From the NCBI GenBank assembly GCA_028824715.1, contig JAPPCV010000181.1, forward strand, positions 1-64,000: 64,000 nt of DNA. The letters run 5' to 3'. A program made the translations under genes and the position numbers. Below, in pieces: positions 1-7,876 of this stretch (positions are counted from its first letter, which is position 1; every line of letters begins with the position of its first letter). The notes under the pieces are model-generated. The model searched no databases. It had not been told where the DNA came from and saw only the letters and a list, made by a program, of their open reading frames with translations. The DNA is from Boseongicola sp. (lineage in GTDB: Bacteria > Pseudomonadota > Alphaproteobacteria > Rhodobacterales > Rhodobacteraceae).

Positions 1-2
1 TG

Positions 3-575
3 GAGCAGTCCGACACGTCCGGTGTCCATCTTGATGTCGAGCATGCCCTGTTCGGCAATCTCGAGAGCCTGATCTGGCTGGACGCAACCGGCTGGGCGTC
101 GCTCGTGGACCCGGTGGCGCTTGCCGGGCTGCCACCCGAACTGTTCCGGATCTGCCTGGTGACGGTCGTCATCGGGCTGTGCCTTGCCGTCTTCTGGCGT
201 CCGCTCGCGATTTCCACGTTCGACGAAGGCTTCGCGAGGACGCTCGGCCTCCCGGTGCGGGCAATCGGGCTTGGCATCGTTATCGCATCGGCACTCGCGG
301 CAGTCGCTGCATTTGACGCCGTTGGCTCCATTATCGTGATCGCCATGTTCATTTGCCCGCCGGCTGCTGCGCGCCTGATGACGAACCGGCTTGGCGCCCA
401 GGTGGCCTGGTCCGCCGCCTTCGCGCTCATCGCGGCGACGCTCGGGTTCACGCTAGCGGGCAGCGGGCCGGCATGGCTTGGATCGGAGAACGCGGTGAGC
501 GCCGCAGGCATGGTGGGGACCGTGGCCGGCGCAATCCTCGCATGTGCCGCCCTGTTCGGTCCGGCACGGAACTGA
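3..575 (+). CDS. Metal (Zn/Mn-type) ABC transporter permease, 5' partial
   Basis: The reading frame is open from the left edge, so the N-terminus lies outside the window. The visible 190 residues include the loop VEHALFGNLESL and four or five hydrophobic helices with small-residue packing. The segment around FDEGFARTLGLPVRA and the later GSIIVIAMFICPPAAARLMT are typical of ABC-3 family permeases (ZnuB, MntB/D, SitC/D), which pass divalent metal through the inner membrane using an ATPase and a periplasmic binding protein. A GTG at 105 could only be an internal start, because homology-like sequence continues upstream of it. The metal cannot be told from this fragment. It is probably the last gene of an operon to the left, and no partner genes follow it. 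Confidence 0.8.
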   Translation, partial: EQSDTSGVHLDVEHALFGNLESLIWLDATGWASLVDPVALAGLPPELFRICLVTVVIGLCLAVFWRPLAISTFDEGFARTLGLPVRAIGLGIVIASALAAVAAFDAVGSIIVIAMFICPPAAARLMTNRLGAQVAWSAAFALIAATLGFTLAGSGPAWLGSENAVSAAGMVGTVAGAILACAALFGPARN

Positions 576-767
576 CCGCGTCTGCCGCGACCGCCATGGC
601 CAGCCGCCCTTCCACGGTCGGACGGTTCCGGCATGCCCGTCCGATCGCGGGACATGGACAGGAAAGAAGCGAGCCCGAAACGGGAACCTTGGAAATCGCC
701 GGAAAGGCCCGAATCTCCAAGCGTGGATGCTTGACTGTCCGTCATGGGAAGCGGTCGGGCAAGGGGT

Positions 768-1004
768 ATGAAGGCAGCCGTGTCCATCCCCGACAAGATG
801 TTCGAACGCGCAGAACGACTGGCCTTGCAGGGACGGCGGCTCCGGGGCGAAGTTTGTGCCGCAGCGCTCGACGAATGTATTGCGCGCCATGCGCCGGACG
901 AGGTCGCCGACGCGATGAACCGGGCATGCGGCAAGGTCGGAGAAGACGAAGACGCCTTCCTCTCCGCCGCTGGCAGCCGGTTGCTTGCCAACGTCGAACG
1001 GTGA
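768..1004 (+). CDS. MazE/RHH-type antitoxin
   Basis: A 78-residue protein beginning MKAAVSIPDKMFERAERLA, a pattern typical of ribbon-helix-helix antitoxins paired with MazF/PemK toxins. The N-terminal strand (KAAVSIP) and two helices would form the DNA-binding dimer. The acidic C-terminal half (residues about 45-78, with DEVADAMN and EDEDAF) is the part expected to wrap the toxin. An in-frame upstream ATG at 744 lacks family-like sequence, so ATG 768 is preferred; the preceding AAGGGG is close to the start. The stop overlaps the toxin GTG start by four bases (GTGA), as in a translationally coupled TA operon. It would neutralise the toxin and autorepress the pair. Confidence 0.75.
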   Translation: MKAAVSIPDKMFERAERLALQGRRLRGEVCAAALDECIARHAPDEVADAMNRACGKVGEDEDAFLSAAGSRLLANVER

Positions 1005-1381
1005 TCTCCCAGGACGACGTGTGCCGGGCCGAGTTGCCGGAGCCAACGGGCTCGGGGCCGGGGTTTCGCCGACCGGTCGTCGTTGTCCAGGGCGATGCAC
1101 TGAACCGGAGCCGGTTGGCCAGGGCGGCCTGCGTCCCGCTCGCGAGCAAACTTCGGTGGGCGGACGCGCCGGGCAACGTGTTGCTGGCCGCCGCGGCGAC
1201 CGGTCTGCCAAAGGACACTGTCGGGAACGCGACGCAGATCCTCGCCCTCGACCGGTCGCTGCCCGAACAACGCGCGGGCCGGATTTCGCCGGCCTGGCTC
1301 GATTTGCTGCTCGCCGGCATCGACACCATCCTCGGGCGACATGACCACAGACGGCTCCGGCACGTTCGTGCGTCCCGCTGA
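1001..1381 (+). CDS. MazF/PemK-type endoribonuclease toxin, GTG start
   Basis: A 126-residue protein starting at GTG 1001, overlapping the antitoxin stop as GTGA. The N-terminus is unusual for a MazF (ISQDDVCRAELPEPTG instead of a KRGDIV-type start). The core is clear: GFRRPVVVVQGDALNRSRL, then VPLASKLRWADAPGNVLL, then GLPKDTVGNATQI, matching the PemK/MazF order of strands and the RRPVVVVQ and NATQI motifs near the RNA-binding cleft. Its C-terminus, LDLLLAGIDTILGR, is also family-like. MazF toxins cut mRNA at short sequence motifs; the specificity here is unknown. The expected GD of the first strand is read as QDD, so full activity is not certain. There is no sign of a frameshift. Confidence 0.75.
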   Translation: MISQDDVCRAELPEPTGSGPGFRRPVVVVQGDALNRSRLARAACVPLASKLRWADAPGNVLLAAAATGLPKDTVGNATQILALDRSLPEQRAGRISPAWLDLLLAGIDTILGRHDHRRLRHVRASR

Positions 1382-1726
1382 TCACGTCGGCGACTTGCCG
1401 GATGACACATGCCAGGACTCCCTCTGTCGGCTCATCCGGGGGCAACCGGCTGGGCAGGACGATCGGCGTGCGGGCAATGGAGGCCCGATGTTGCAGAACG
1501 CACAAACACGAATTTCCGGCGAACAAGCATCCGCAGGACCGACGAACCGCCACCGACCGCCGCCCACACTTCCGTTCAATTGATTCGCTTCTGTCACGCG
1601 CTGCCGGGTCCGTCTCGCGCTTTGGCGCACCATCCGGGCGACGTGAGCCTGTCCCTCGACCAGGTACAGGCATCTCGCCCATGGAGCCGAGATGCGTTCA
1701 TGGCGTCGGGCGCGACCTGAAGATGG
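1382..1726. other. Intergenic sequence, no supported gene
   Basis: About 345 bases between the toxin gene and the terminator of the convergent TRAP operon. Open frames exist on both strands, but their translations are Arg/Pro/Ser-rich and match no family I recognise. Confidence 0.5.
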
Positions 1727-1757
1727 CAGGCGGGCGAGCACGAAACCCGCCCGCCTG
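1727..1757 (-). terminator. Hairpin downstream of dctP
   Basis: Perfect 10-bp inverted repeat: CAGGCGGGCG at 1727-1736 and its complement at 1748-1757, with an 11-base loop. It sits 14 bases past the dctP stop on the minus strand. The T tract is weak, so it may be an intrinsic terminator of reduced strength or a 3'-end stabilising stem. Confidence 0.55.
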
Positions 1758-1771
1758 GGCATGGTTGCCCG

Positions 1772-2755
1772 CTATTGCGTGTTCTGAACCATCTCCAGAA
1801 GTTCAGCGCCTTGCTTGGCGACGAAATCCTCGTAGACCGGCCCCATGCGGTCGCGGAAAGCGGCGACATCGGCTTCGTTGATTTCCATGCCCTTCGCTCT
1901 CAGCTCTTCAACCGCGGCGGCGCCCACTTCTGCAGTCAGCTGGATTTCGTAGTCCTGCAGCGCCGCAGCTTCTTCTGTCAGAGCGGCTTGCTGCTCGGCG
2001 GTCAGTCCGTTCCAGGTTCCCATGCTGATTGCAACGATCCCCGGCGGGCGGAAATGCTGCGTCATCGAGAAGTAGCTGCTGACCTCGTAGAACTTGTCGT
2101 TGAGCACGTTGCCGGCAGCGTTTTCGCCGCCGTCCAGCACGCCTTGCTCCAGCGCGGTATAGAGCTCGCTGTACGACATCGGGGTTGCCGAACCGCCCAT
2201 CGCGTTCAGCGTGTTCACCATCAGCGGGCTCTCCATCACGCGGATCTTCAAGCCGTCCATGTCGTCGGGCGTGACGACGGGACGAACCTTGTTGAAGACA
2301 TTGCGATAGCCGTTGTCGAACCAGGCCAGGATCTTCAGGCCACGTCCTTCGGCTAGTTCGCTGAACCTGGCGCCGACCGGTCCGGTGACCACGTTCTTGA
2401 AGTGGTCCGTGTCGCGGATCAGGTACGGCAGGCTGAACAGGTCGAACTCGGGAATGAACCCGCTGACCGGCGCCGTGGACACCTGAGCCATCTGGATGCT
2501 GCCCAGCATCATGCCTTCGATGTAGTCCCGCTCGCCGCCAAGCTGCGCGCCGTCCAGGACCTCGATGGCCAGACCGACGTCTCTTGCGGCCACGCGGTCG
2601 GCAAACCAGCGCAGCGCAACGTTGTGATGGTGGGCCGGACCCGTGACCGACGCTATCCGGATGGTCGTATCCGCCGCCCACGCCGGCTGCACCAGTGCAG
2701 CCACTGACAGGGTAAGCGCCGCACCGGCTCCCATAAGCAAGTCTCTCCTGATCAT
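1772..2755 (-). CDS. dctP: TRAP transporter substrate-binding protein (DctP family)
   Basis: A periplasmic binding protein of 327 residues that would capture an organic acid or similar solute and deliver it to DctQM. The N-terminus has twin arginines (MIRRDLL) followed by a hydrophobic run ending AWA, a probable Tat or Sec signal. Family features include HHHNVALRWFADRV, IQMAQVSTAPVSGFIPEFDLFSLPYL, GLKIRVMESPLM, and YSELYTALEQGVLDGGEN with the conserved arginine (KIRV) that usually pairs with a carboxylate. ATG 2755 is preferred to ATG 2773 because the AGGAGG Shine-Dalgarno lies inside the longer version. It ends a minus-strand operon dctQ-dctM-M24 enzyme-dctP under probable LacI-type control. 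The substrate is not known. Confidence 0.88.
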   Translation of the reverse strand: MIRRDLLMGAGAALTLSVAALVQPAWAADTTIRIASVTGPAHHHNVALRWFADRVAARDVGLAIEVLDGAQLGGERDYIEGMMLGSIQMAQVSTAPVSGFIPEFDLFSLPYLIRDTDHFKNVVTGPVGARFSELAEGRGLKILAWFDNGYRNVFNKVRPVVTPDDMDGLKIRVMESPLMVNTLNAMGGSATPMSYSELYTALEQGVLDGGENAAGNVLNDKFYEVSSYFSMTQHFRPPGIVAISMGTWNGLTAEQQAALTEEAAALQDYEIQLTAEVGAAAVEELRAKGMEINEADVAAFRDRMGPVYEDFVAKQGAELLEMVQNTQ

Positions 2756-2860
2756 CTTTGTGTTCCTCCTCATTTCAGAACGGTGTTTCCCGTTGTTTCC
2801 CCGGCACGTGCGCCGGGCATCTCCACCCCCTCATGGGGCGGAATCCTGTAGGGCGTCCGA

Positions 2861-4018
2861 TCAACGCTGCACCGCGAAGTCATCCGGCTCGTCCAGCACC
2901 AGCTTGTTCAGCGGACGGACGCCGCTTTCGGTGACGGCGACGACAACCTCGACCCGGTACCCGCCGCCGATCAGGTCATGCAGGTCGAGCTTGATCGCAA
3001 AGGTCATGCCGGCCTCGAGCTCGAAGTCGCTGTCCGAGCTCAGGTTCGGCGGCTCGACCACGTCCAGCCCGACCGCATGGCCGACGCCGCGCAGCCCCTT
3101 GGCATAGGGCGTGAAATGCTCCGCCAGCCCCTCGGGCTCCAGCTCGGCCAGCAGCGTGTCAAAGATCGAGCGGGCGGTAATGCCGGGGCGGATGGTCGGG
3201 ATGACTTTTTTCAGCGCCCTGTGGCCGACGACGAGCGCGCGTTCCTGTTCCGGGTCGGCTCCGGGCATAAGAATGGTGATGCCGCCGTCGTTGCAGTAGT
3301 GTCCGACGGCCGGGTTGAAATCCAGCATGACGTAGTCGCCGCGCTCGATCTTGCGATCCATTGCACGCCAGGCCGGGTACTTGGTGTTCGGACCGGACAT
3401 GACAACCGTTGCAGAGCCGATGTCGGCATTCATCTTGCGCGCAATGTTCTCCGCCACGCCGGCGACCTGAACTTCCGTCATCCCGACCTTGACCAGCTTC
3501 ACCGCCTGTCGAAGGACCTCGTCATTGATCTCGGCCGCACGTTCCATCAGCGCGATTTCCGCTTCGGACTTGATCTTGCGAAGGTCGAGCATGATGTCGT
3601 CGCGCGCTTCGAAGGAGGCCTGCGGCACGGCCTCGGAAACCTGCTCGTATATCTCGACGGGCAGGATGTTCTTGCCGATCAGGCCGATCTTGCTGTGGCG
3701 CCCGGCAATCGGGGCGAAGATTTCCGGCAAGTCCGTGTACGGCCGATGGATGCCGCGAACGTCTTCGATCCAGCAGAGGTCTTTCGCCGCATAGGCGTTC
3801 AGGCGTCCCAGGAACACAACGGGCTGCCGGTCCCCGATCAGGATGACCAGCTGGGGCGACTCCTCGATCACGTTCAGCGGCCTGTAGTTCGTGATGTAGG
3901 ACGAATGACCGGAACGGTATTCGTCCGAGTAGATGACGAGCGCGTCGTAACCTTCGGACTTCATCCGTTGCCTGAGCCTTTCGGTCCGTTGCTTCAGCTC
4001 TTCATGCGTGATTCCCAA
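2861..4018 (-). CDS. M24-family (Xaa-Pro dipeptidase-like) hydrolase, TTG start
   Basis: Creatinase N-terminal domain (about residues 5-140) followed by a pita-bread M24 domain (150-380), 385 residues in total. Metal-ligand positions Asp233, Asp244, His314 and Glu357 are present, but the usual Glu of the FSIEP motif reads FAIKLD (Lys343). The two-metal peptidase site is therefore incomplete. M24 relatives that are not peptidases include creatinase, ectoine hydrolase DoeA and DMSP lyase DddP, so the reaction cannot be assigned. TTG 4018 is chosen because AAGGAAA lies six bases upstream and the protein then begins GITHEELKQR. A longer open frame reaches back into dctM. Its place between dctM and dctP suggests it acts on the transported compound. 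Confidence 0.75.
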   Translation of the reverse strand: MGITHEELKQRTERLRQRMKSEGYDALVIYSDEYRSGHSSYITNYRPLNVIEESPQLVILIGDRQPVVFLGRLNAYAAKDLCWIEDVRGIHRPYTDLPEIFAPIAGRHSKIGLIGKNILPVEIYEQVSEAVPQASFEARDDIMLDLRKIKSEAEIALMERAAEINDEVLRQAVKLVKVGMTEVQVAGVAENIARKMNADIGSATVVMSGPNTKYPAWRAMDRKIERGDYVMLDFNPAVGHYCNDGGITILMPGADPEQERALVVGHRALKKVIPTIRPGITARSIFDTLLAELEPEGLAEHFTPYAKGLRGVGHAVGLDVVEPPNLSSDSDFELEAGMTFAIKLDLHDLIGGGYRVEVVVAVTESGVRPLNKLVLDEPDDFAVQR

Positions 4019-4044
4019 GGCAGGTTTCCTTCCAGTTCCTGAGT

Positions 4045-5322
4045 CTAGCGACCGAAGAGGTTCGGGATGGTCATGATCAGACCAGGGAACACTGCGACGG
4101 CGACAAGTACCGCGATCAGCACCCCGCAGAACGGCACCAATGCACGAAATGCCTGCGAAATGGTGAGTCCCGCGATGGCGCAACAAATGTAGGTCAGGAT
4201 GCCTACCGGCGGTGTCACCGATCCGATGACGACGGCCATGACCAGGACGACGCCGAAATAGACCGGGTCAACGCCAAGCCCGTGAATGACGGGCAGCAAT
4301 ACAGGCGTGAAGATGATCAGGATCGGGATGCCTTCGATGAACAGCCCCAGGACCAGGATGAACCCGATGATCAGCAGAACCGCGAGTGTCGGGTGCGACG
4401 TGACTCCGCCGAGAACGTCCAGGACCGCCGCTCCAAACCCCGCCCAGGCCAGCAGCCAGGCGAACGATGTCGCCATCGCGATCAGGAACATCGCGGCCGC
4501 GGTGGTCACGGCCGCATCGACCAGCAGTTCCCCGAGGAGCCTGAACGTGAGCGTGCGATAGACGAACGCTCCCACGATGGTTGCATAGGCCACCGCGACC
4601 ACGCCCGCCTCGGTTGCCGTGAACACGCCGGAGAAGATCCCGCCCAGAATGATCACCGGCATGGCGAGCGCCCAAAGCGCATCGCGGAAAGCGGGCAGGA
4701 CGGGCGGAAGCTCGGATCGTGGTGGCGCCGGATAGCCGCGTTTCTTGGCGATCACATAGGCCATGGCCATCAGTCCCGCCGCAACCATCAGTCCGGGCAC
4801 GAAACCGCCAAGAAACAGCTTGGCGATCGAGACGTTGGCGATGGAGCCGTAGATCACCATCATGATGCTGGGAGGGATGATGGGACCCATCGCGCTGGCC
4901 GAGGCATTGACCGCGACGGCGTAGTCGGCATCGAAACCGTTCTTCTTCATGGCCGGGATCATCATCGACCCCAAGGCCGAGGCATCCGCGGTTGCCGATC
5001 CGGAGATGCCGGAAAAGAACATGTTGGACATGATGGTCACATGCGCCAGGCCGCCGCGAACATGCCCGACGAGAGACCTCGAGAAGTTGACGATGCGCTC
5101 GGTGATGCCGCAGGCGTTCATCAACTCGCCCGCGATGATGAAGAACGGGATCGCCAGCAGAGTGAAGGAATCGACGCCCACGAAGGCCCGCGTGACGATG
5201 CTGTTGAGCGGCAGCGTGCTGTCAAGCCAGAGCGTCAGGGCCGACGCGATGCCAAGCGCGAAGGCGATCGGCATGTTGAAGAGCAACAGGACGAAGAAGG
5301 TTGTGAACAGGATCGGCAACAT
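4045..5322 (-). CDS. dctM: TRAP transporter large permease
   Basis: A 425-residue membrane protein with about 12 hydrophobic segments, the normal DctM size. Hallmarks are LLFNMPIAFALGIAS near the N-terminus, FFIIAGELMNACGITERIVNFSRSLVGHVRGGLAHV, GSATADASALGSMMIPAMKK, PIIPPSIMMVIYG, and VTPPVGILTYICCAIAG near the C-terminus. DctM is the sodium-driven channel subunit of a tripartite transporter. ATG 5322 is selected: the longer frame to 5685 only shadows dctQ, and GGAGGA lies 12 bases upstream inside the end of dctQ. Eight bases separate it from the dctQ stop, so the two are translated together. Confidence 0.9.
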   Translation of the reverse strand: MLPILFTTFFVLLLFNMPIAFALGIASALTLWLDSTLPLNSIVTRAFVGVDSFTLLAIPFFIIAGELMNACGITERIVNFSRSLVGHVRGGLAHVTIMSNMFFSGISGSATADASALGSMMIPAMKKNGFDADYAVAVNASASAMGPIIPPSIMMVIYGSIANVSIAKLFLGGFVPGLMVAAGLMAMAYVIAKKRGYPAPPRSELPPVLPAFRDALWALAMPVIILGGIFSGVFTATEAGVVAVAYATIVGAFVYRTLTFRLLGELLVDAAVTTAAAMFLIAMATSFAWLLAWAGFGAAVLDVLGGVTSHPTLAVLLIIGFILVLGLFIEGIPILIIFTPVLLPVIHGLGVDPVYFGVVLVMAVVIGSVTPPVGILTYICCAIAGLTISQAFRALVPFCGVLIAVLVAVAVFPGLIMTIPNLFGR

Positions 5323-5330
5323 CGGAATGC

Positions 5331-5852
5331 CTATTCCTCCTGCCCTCTGCGGCCACGCAGGATGGCAATGGTGCGTTCCAGGCAGATCAGGAAGATCAGG
5401 CCCATCGAGATCGGAATCGCGATGTAGATCCATGACATCTGCACGCCGAGCGCCGGAGAGCGTTGCAGCATGTTCATGTTGATCACCGGGTAGCTCGCGA
5501 GGACAACGGACGCCGCGAAACACGCGATCAGCACGTTGGACAGGATCTCCATGCCAACCCGGAACCGCTCGGGAAGCAGGTTCACGAACAGGTCGACGCC
5601 AAGGTGTATCCCGCGCGAAAGGCCGACCGCGCCGCCCAGGAACACGATCCACACGAAACAGTACCGCGCCAGCTCCTCCGACCAAGGCAGCGGGGCCGCG
5701 ATGACGTACCTGAAGACCACCTGGGCCAGGGTGACCACGATCATCAGTATGGAGATTGCAACGATGGAGAGCTTCGCGACACCCAGGAGCATCAGCAGAA
5801 TCCTCGAGTTCCGGCCTGTTTCCGGGTGCTGCATTCCTCCCCCAAGGCGCAT
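5331..5852 (-). CDS. dctQ: TRAP transporter small permease
   Basis: A 173-residue four-helix membrane protein of the DctQ family. QVVFRYVIAAPLPWSEELARYCFVWIVFLGGAVGLSRGIHLGVD carries the conserved WSEE and G-H pattern of the family. It forms the small integral subunit that docks the binding protein to DctM. First gene of the operon. The start is not settled: ATG 5852 lies close to the expected transcription start, while ATG 5834 has GGGGGAGGA abutting it, too close for a standard ribosome site. Confidence 0.85.
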   Translation of the reverse strand: MRLGGGMQHPETGRNSRILLMLLGVAKLSIVAISILMIVVTLAQVVFRYVIAAPLPWSEELARYCFVWIVFLGGAVGLSRGIHLGVDLFVNLLPERFRVGMEILSNVLIACFAASVVLASYPVINMNMLQRSPALGVQMSWIYIAIPISMGLIFLICLERTIAILRGRRGQEE

Positions 5853-5860
5853 CGCATCGT

Positions 5861-5878
5861 TATGAAATCGATTTCATA
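5861..5878. promoter_or_regulatory. 18-bp perfect palindrome, probable LacI-family operator
   Basis: TATGAAATCGATTTCATA reads the same on both strands and has the central CG typical of LacI/GalR operators. It overlaps the predicted -10 of the dctQ promoter and lies 75 bases from the divergent LacI-family gene. Binding there would block the TRAP operon. The match is by eye; the regulator is inferred from proximity. Confidence 0.7.
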
Positions 5879-5899
5879 TCATCGGGCTCGCCGAGTCAA
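5871..5899 (-). promoter_or_regulatory. Probable sigma-70 promoter of the TRAP operon
   Basis: On the minus strand TTGACT (5899-5894), a 17-base spacer, then TGAAAT (5876-5871); TATGAA at 15-base spacing is an alternative -10. The palindrome at 5861-5878 covers the -10 in both readings. Confidence 0.5.
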
Positions 5900-5952
5900 C
5901 ACTTTTTCTGTCCAAGTTCGTATCTATCTGGTACAGAGCGATTAGTTGTGAC

Positions 5953-7044
5953 ATGCGGGCCTTCGAATTGCCGACCGAGACGAAATATCGATTTCAGGAT
6001 GCAGCATCACGCGTGCGAATCACGGACGTTGCCAGACTTGCCGGATGCGCGCCGGCAACGGTTTCGCGCACGGTCAACAGCCCTGACAAGGTGTCGCCCG
6101 AAATGCGATCGCGGATCGAAAGGGCGATGCACGAACTCGGGTATGTCCGGAACCACGCCGCACGAGCACTGCGTTCCCAACGGTCGCACATGGTCGGCGT
6201 GCTGATCCCGACATTGGACTATGCACTCTATGCCCGCCTGGTCAGCGCCGCGAGCACTCAACTCTCGGCGGCGGGCATCTCCACGCTGATTGCCACCTTT
6301 GACTATGATCTGGACGCGGAGCTAAGGGAGGCAAGACTGCTTCTCGAACGCGGAGCCGAGGCGCTCATGCTTGTCGGAGATTGCCACCGCCAGGAGATCC
6401 ATGAACTGCTGCACCAATTCGGCGTTCCCTTTGTCAACACGTACACCTTCGATCCAGAGAGCGCCTACCCGACTGCGGGCTTTGACAACGCCGCTTCCGC
6501 AGCGATCATGGTCCGGCACCTGGTGCATCTCGGACACTCGGACATCTGCGTCATTTCCGGGATAACGGAAGATAACGATCGAACGACCAGGCGGCTCGAG
6601 GGAATCCGCGCGGAACTCGCGCGCCACGACATCGCGTTGCCAGCGTCAAGGGTCATCGAGTCCCCCTATTCCATTTCCGGCGGCAAGAAGGCCTGCGCGC
6701 TTCTCCTGTCACGTGACGGCCCGCAGCCCACCGCCATTGTCTGTGGCAACGACGTGCTGGCGCTGGGAGCGCTCATCGAGTGTACCGCAAGGGGACTGGA
6801 AGTTCCTGGCGACATCTCCGTTGTCGGCTTCGACAATCTCGAGTTCGCGACGCACCTGAACCCGCCGCTTACGACGATTGACGTTCCAGCAAGAGACATG
6901 GGCATCGCTGCCGCGGAGTTCATTCTGGGAAAGCTGAGCGGCGACGAAGTGGCGATGCACAATTCGGTCGAAGTGCGGCTGATACTGCGAAGTTCATCAG
7001 CTCCTCCCAGGAATCCACGTCCACATGCAAGTTCGAACTCCTGA
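5953..7044 (+). CDS. LacI-family transcriptional regulator
   Basis: HTH motif VRITDVARLAGCAPATVSRT at residues 21-40, then the hinge (HAARALRSQRS) and a periplasmic-binding-protein-like sensor domain (VGVLIPTLDY, LVGDCHRQEI, GFDNAASAAI, AIVCGNDVLALGALIE, VVGFDNLEFATHLNPPLTTIDVP). From ATG 5953 it has 363 residues with about 18 more at the N-terminus than usual. GTG 6013 would give a standard-length start directly at the HTH, but neither start has a clear Shine-Dalgarno. Divergent from the TRAP operon, so it is the likely repressor and sensor of that operon's substrate. Its own early coding region contains a second operator-like match (5982-5996), compatible with autoregulation. Confidence 0.85.
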   Translation: MRAFELPTETKYRFQDAASRVRITDVARLAGCAPATVSRTVNSPDKVSPEMRSRIERAMHELGYVRNHAARALRSQRSHMVGVLIPTLDYALYARLVSAASTQLSAAGISTLIATFDYDLDAELREARLLLERGAEALMLVGDCHRQEIHELLHQFGVPFVNTYTFDPESAYPTAGFDNAASAAIMVRHLVHLGHSDICVISGITEDNDRTTRRLEGIRAELARHDIALPASRVIESPYSISGGKKACALLLSRDGPQPTAIVCGNDVLALGALIECTARGLEVPGDISVVGFDNLEFATHLNPPLTTIDVPARDMGIAAAEFILGKLSGDEVAMHNSVEVRLILRSSSAPPRNPRPHASSNS

Positions 7045-7171
7045 CGCGTTCGCTCGATCACCGGCGCCTTCCGGCCTCTCGCGCAACCAGGGCGGCGCCA
7101 AGGCAAGCGGGTGACGCTGCAGTTGCCGGCGTCAATGGGGTCCGTGCGGACCCGCTGCGCTGCCATTCGGC

Positions 7172-7873
7172 CTAAGCGGACACGGACACCTTTGACAGCA
7201 GCTCGTCCCGGGGGATGCTGTCCCTTGCGCCGGAATGGACGACTTCGCCGCGACGCAGGACGACGACGTGATCTGCCAGATCGAATGCGAAGTCGAAATA
7301 CTGCTCCACCAGCACGATCGCCATGTCGCCGCGCTCGCGCAGCCCGCGGATCACCTCGCCGATCTGCCGGATGACATTGGGCTGGATGCCCTCGGTCGGC
7401 TCGTCCAGCAGCAGCAGCCTGGGCCGGGTGATCAACGCGCGAGCGATTGCCAGCTGCTGTTGCTGACCGCCCGAGAGGTCCCCGCCCCTGCGGTCCAGAA
7501 AACTGGAGAGGACCGGGAACATCTCGAACACCTCGTCCGGAATCCGATGCTCCGTTCGCGGCAGGCAGGAAAATCCGGTCTCGAGATTCTCCCGCACCGT
7601 CAGCAGCGGGAAGATCTCCCGCCCCTGCGGCACCACGCCGACGCCCCTTTGCGCAAGTTCGTGGGCGGGCAGCACGCCCAGTTCCTCGCCATCCAGGATC
7701 ATCGCGCCGCCGGAGCGTGGATGCGCCCCTGAAATCGCGCGGATCAGGCTGGTCTTGCCCACGCCGTTGGTGCCCATGATGCAGGTGATCTCGCCGGCCT
7801 TCGCCTCGATCGAGATGCCGTTGAGTATCTGGGAGTGACCGTAGTGCAGGGTGAGATCGGTTGTCGTCAGCAT
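7172..7873 (-). CDS. urtE: Urea ABC transporter ATP-binding protein UrtE
   Basis: A 233-residue ATPase of the branched-chain amino acid/urea type (LivF-like). Walker A GTNGVGKTS near residue 33, signature LSGGQQQQLAIARAL, Walker B RLLLLDEPTEGIQP. The QGREIFPLLTVRENLETGF motif is typical of UrtE/LivF proteins. It powers urea uptake together with UrtD. Last gene of the minus-strand urtABCDE operon, three bases after urtD, and convergent with the LacI-type gene. Confidence 0.92.
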   Translation of the reverse strand: MLTTTDLTLHYGHSQILNGISIEAKAGEITCIMGTNGVGKTSLIRAISGAHPRSGGAMILDGEELGVLPAHELAQRGVGVVPQGREIFPLLTVRENLETGFSCLPRTEHRIPDEVFEMFPVLSSFLDRRGGDLSGGQQQQLAIARALITRPRLLLLDEPTEGIQPNVIRQIGEVIRGLRERGDMAIVLVEQYFDFAFDLADHVVVLRRGEVVHSGARDSIPRDELLSKVSVSA

Positions 7874-7876
7874 CGC

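Noticed and set aside
353..1000. Long open frame running into the MazF-type toxin
   Set aside because: The region before 1001 is the metal permease and antitoxin in other frames; only the part from 1001 matches a protein family.
453..1682. 409-codon minus-strand ORF
   Set aside because: Arg/Pro/Gly-rich, opposite three better-supported genes; a GC-rich shadow.
4019..4186. N-terminal extension of the M24 enzyme
   Set aside because: Overlaps dctM and lacks family sequence; TTG 4018 has a ribosome site.
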